Below are positions 24,838 through 24,985 of a DNA stretch of 24,985 nt, one piece after another. The stretch comes from CAZQGE01 sp964592815 (GTDB lineage: Bacteria > Bacillota > Clostridia > Christensenellales > CAG-917). Below the pieces are notes generated by a model, which was not told the DNA's origin, ran no database searches, and saw only the letters and a list, made by a program, of their open reading frames with translations. Both the position numbers and the translations under genes were made by a program. The stretch spans positions 1 to 24,985 of the forward strand of contig CAZQGE010000019.1 of the NCBI GenBank assembly GCA_964592815.1, written 5' to 3'. The first letter of the stretch is position 1. Each line of letters opens with the position of its first letter.

Positions 24838-24985
24838 TTAGCGATTTTTGTTGAACATTTTAGATTGTGTTTTTCCGTTTTCTAAATCAATATATTTAAC
24901 GTACAAAGAAATTTTATTGTTTTCATTGAGATTTTTCCAAATAATATCAGCAAATTCTTCAATATCGTTAGAAATAAACACTCTT
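24838..24985 (-). CDS. IMP cyclohydrolase, PurO-like (3' end only)
   Basis: Only the last 48 codons lie in the window; the 5' part is beyond the edge. The fragment reads FISNDIEEFADIIW, then LNENNKISLYVKYIDLENGK, and ends NKNR. From memory this resembles the C terminus of the stand-alone IMP cyclohydrolase found next to AICAR formyltransferase in many Clostridia. Its stop TAA runs straight into GGAG, the ribosome site of the formyltransferase gene. Function is inferred from that resemblance and from need: the neighbour lacks the cyclohydrolase domain, so FAICAR ring closure must be supplied elsewhere. If the resemblance is wrong, the fragment is simply an unknown gene of the operon. Confidence 0.7.
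   Translation of the reverse strand, partial: RVFISNDIEEFADIIWKNLNENNKISLYVKYIDLENGKTQSKMFNKNR

Noticed and set aside
16234..24985. Purine riboswitch or PurR box controlling the operon
   Set aside because: The operon's promoter lies beyond the window edge, and no riboswitch-like leader is visible in the internal gaps.

Overview
The window is a compact, AT-rich, mostly housekeeping piece of a bacterial chromosome. It most likely comes from a spore-forming member of the Clostridia (Bacillota), perhaps an uncultured gut lineage. Reasons: a germination-protease (GPR) gene; a long Firmicutes-type SRP RNA; AGGAG-type ribosome binding sites and TTGNNN-N17-TANNNT promoters; and an IMP dehydrogenase, PurL and split purH typical of Clostridia. 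I see no transposase, integrase, phage gene or CRISPR array.

Layout. Bases 1-2100 hold a tRNA-Gly(CCC) with two unusual bases, a structured spacer, and an ABC-2 type exporter (ATPase plus permease). Bases 2120-2460 hold the SRP RNA with its own promoter and terminator; its helix 8 tip departs from the usual GGAA form. Bases 2600-6900 hold an EF-G-like GTPase (minus), a divergent MurI-like racemase (plus), the spore protease GPR (minus, with a sigma-G-like promoter) and ribosomal protein S20 (plus). Bases 7080-8900 hold a protein joining an RNA-polymerase alpha-CTD-like domain to WG repeats, a tRNA-Pro(GGG) and a SLOG/LOG-family protein, all minus. Bases 9020-11300 hold an HSL-type esterase and a class I aminotransferase (plus). 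Bases 11570-14920 are a minus-strand operon of a VOC protein, a ThiF/HesA-like adenylyltransferase and an old-yellow-enzyme-type flavin/Fe-S oxidoreductase. Bases 15051-16031 encode a membrane-anchored protein of unknown function.

Bases 16234-24985 form one minus-strand purine operon, in transcription order: IMP cyclohydrolase (PurO-like, cut by the window edge), stand-alone AICAR formyltransferase, purD, purL, guaB, folD. It provides an early ligase, the FGAM synthase, the last two steps to IMP, the first committed step to GMP, and folate one-carbon metabolism that feeds the formyltransferase. Most junctions are 8-9 bases, with the upstream stop codon lying inside or against the next Shine-Dalgarno sequence.

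There is no obvious new defence or mobile system. The observations most worth follow-up are the alpha-CTD/WG-repeat protein, the divergent SRP RNA tip, the odd tRNA-Gly with a nearby complement to its T arm, the EF-G-like protein lacking the NKxD lysine, the sigma-G-like promoter that places the annotated gpr start at the +1, and an operator-like set of palindromic half-sites in the divergent promoter region near 14,970.
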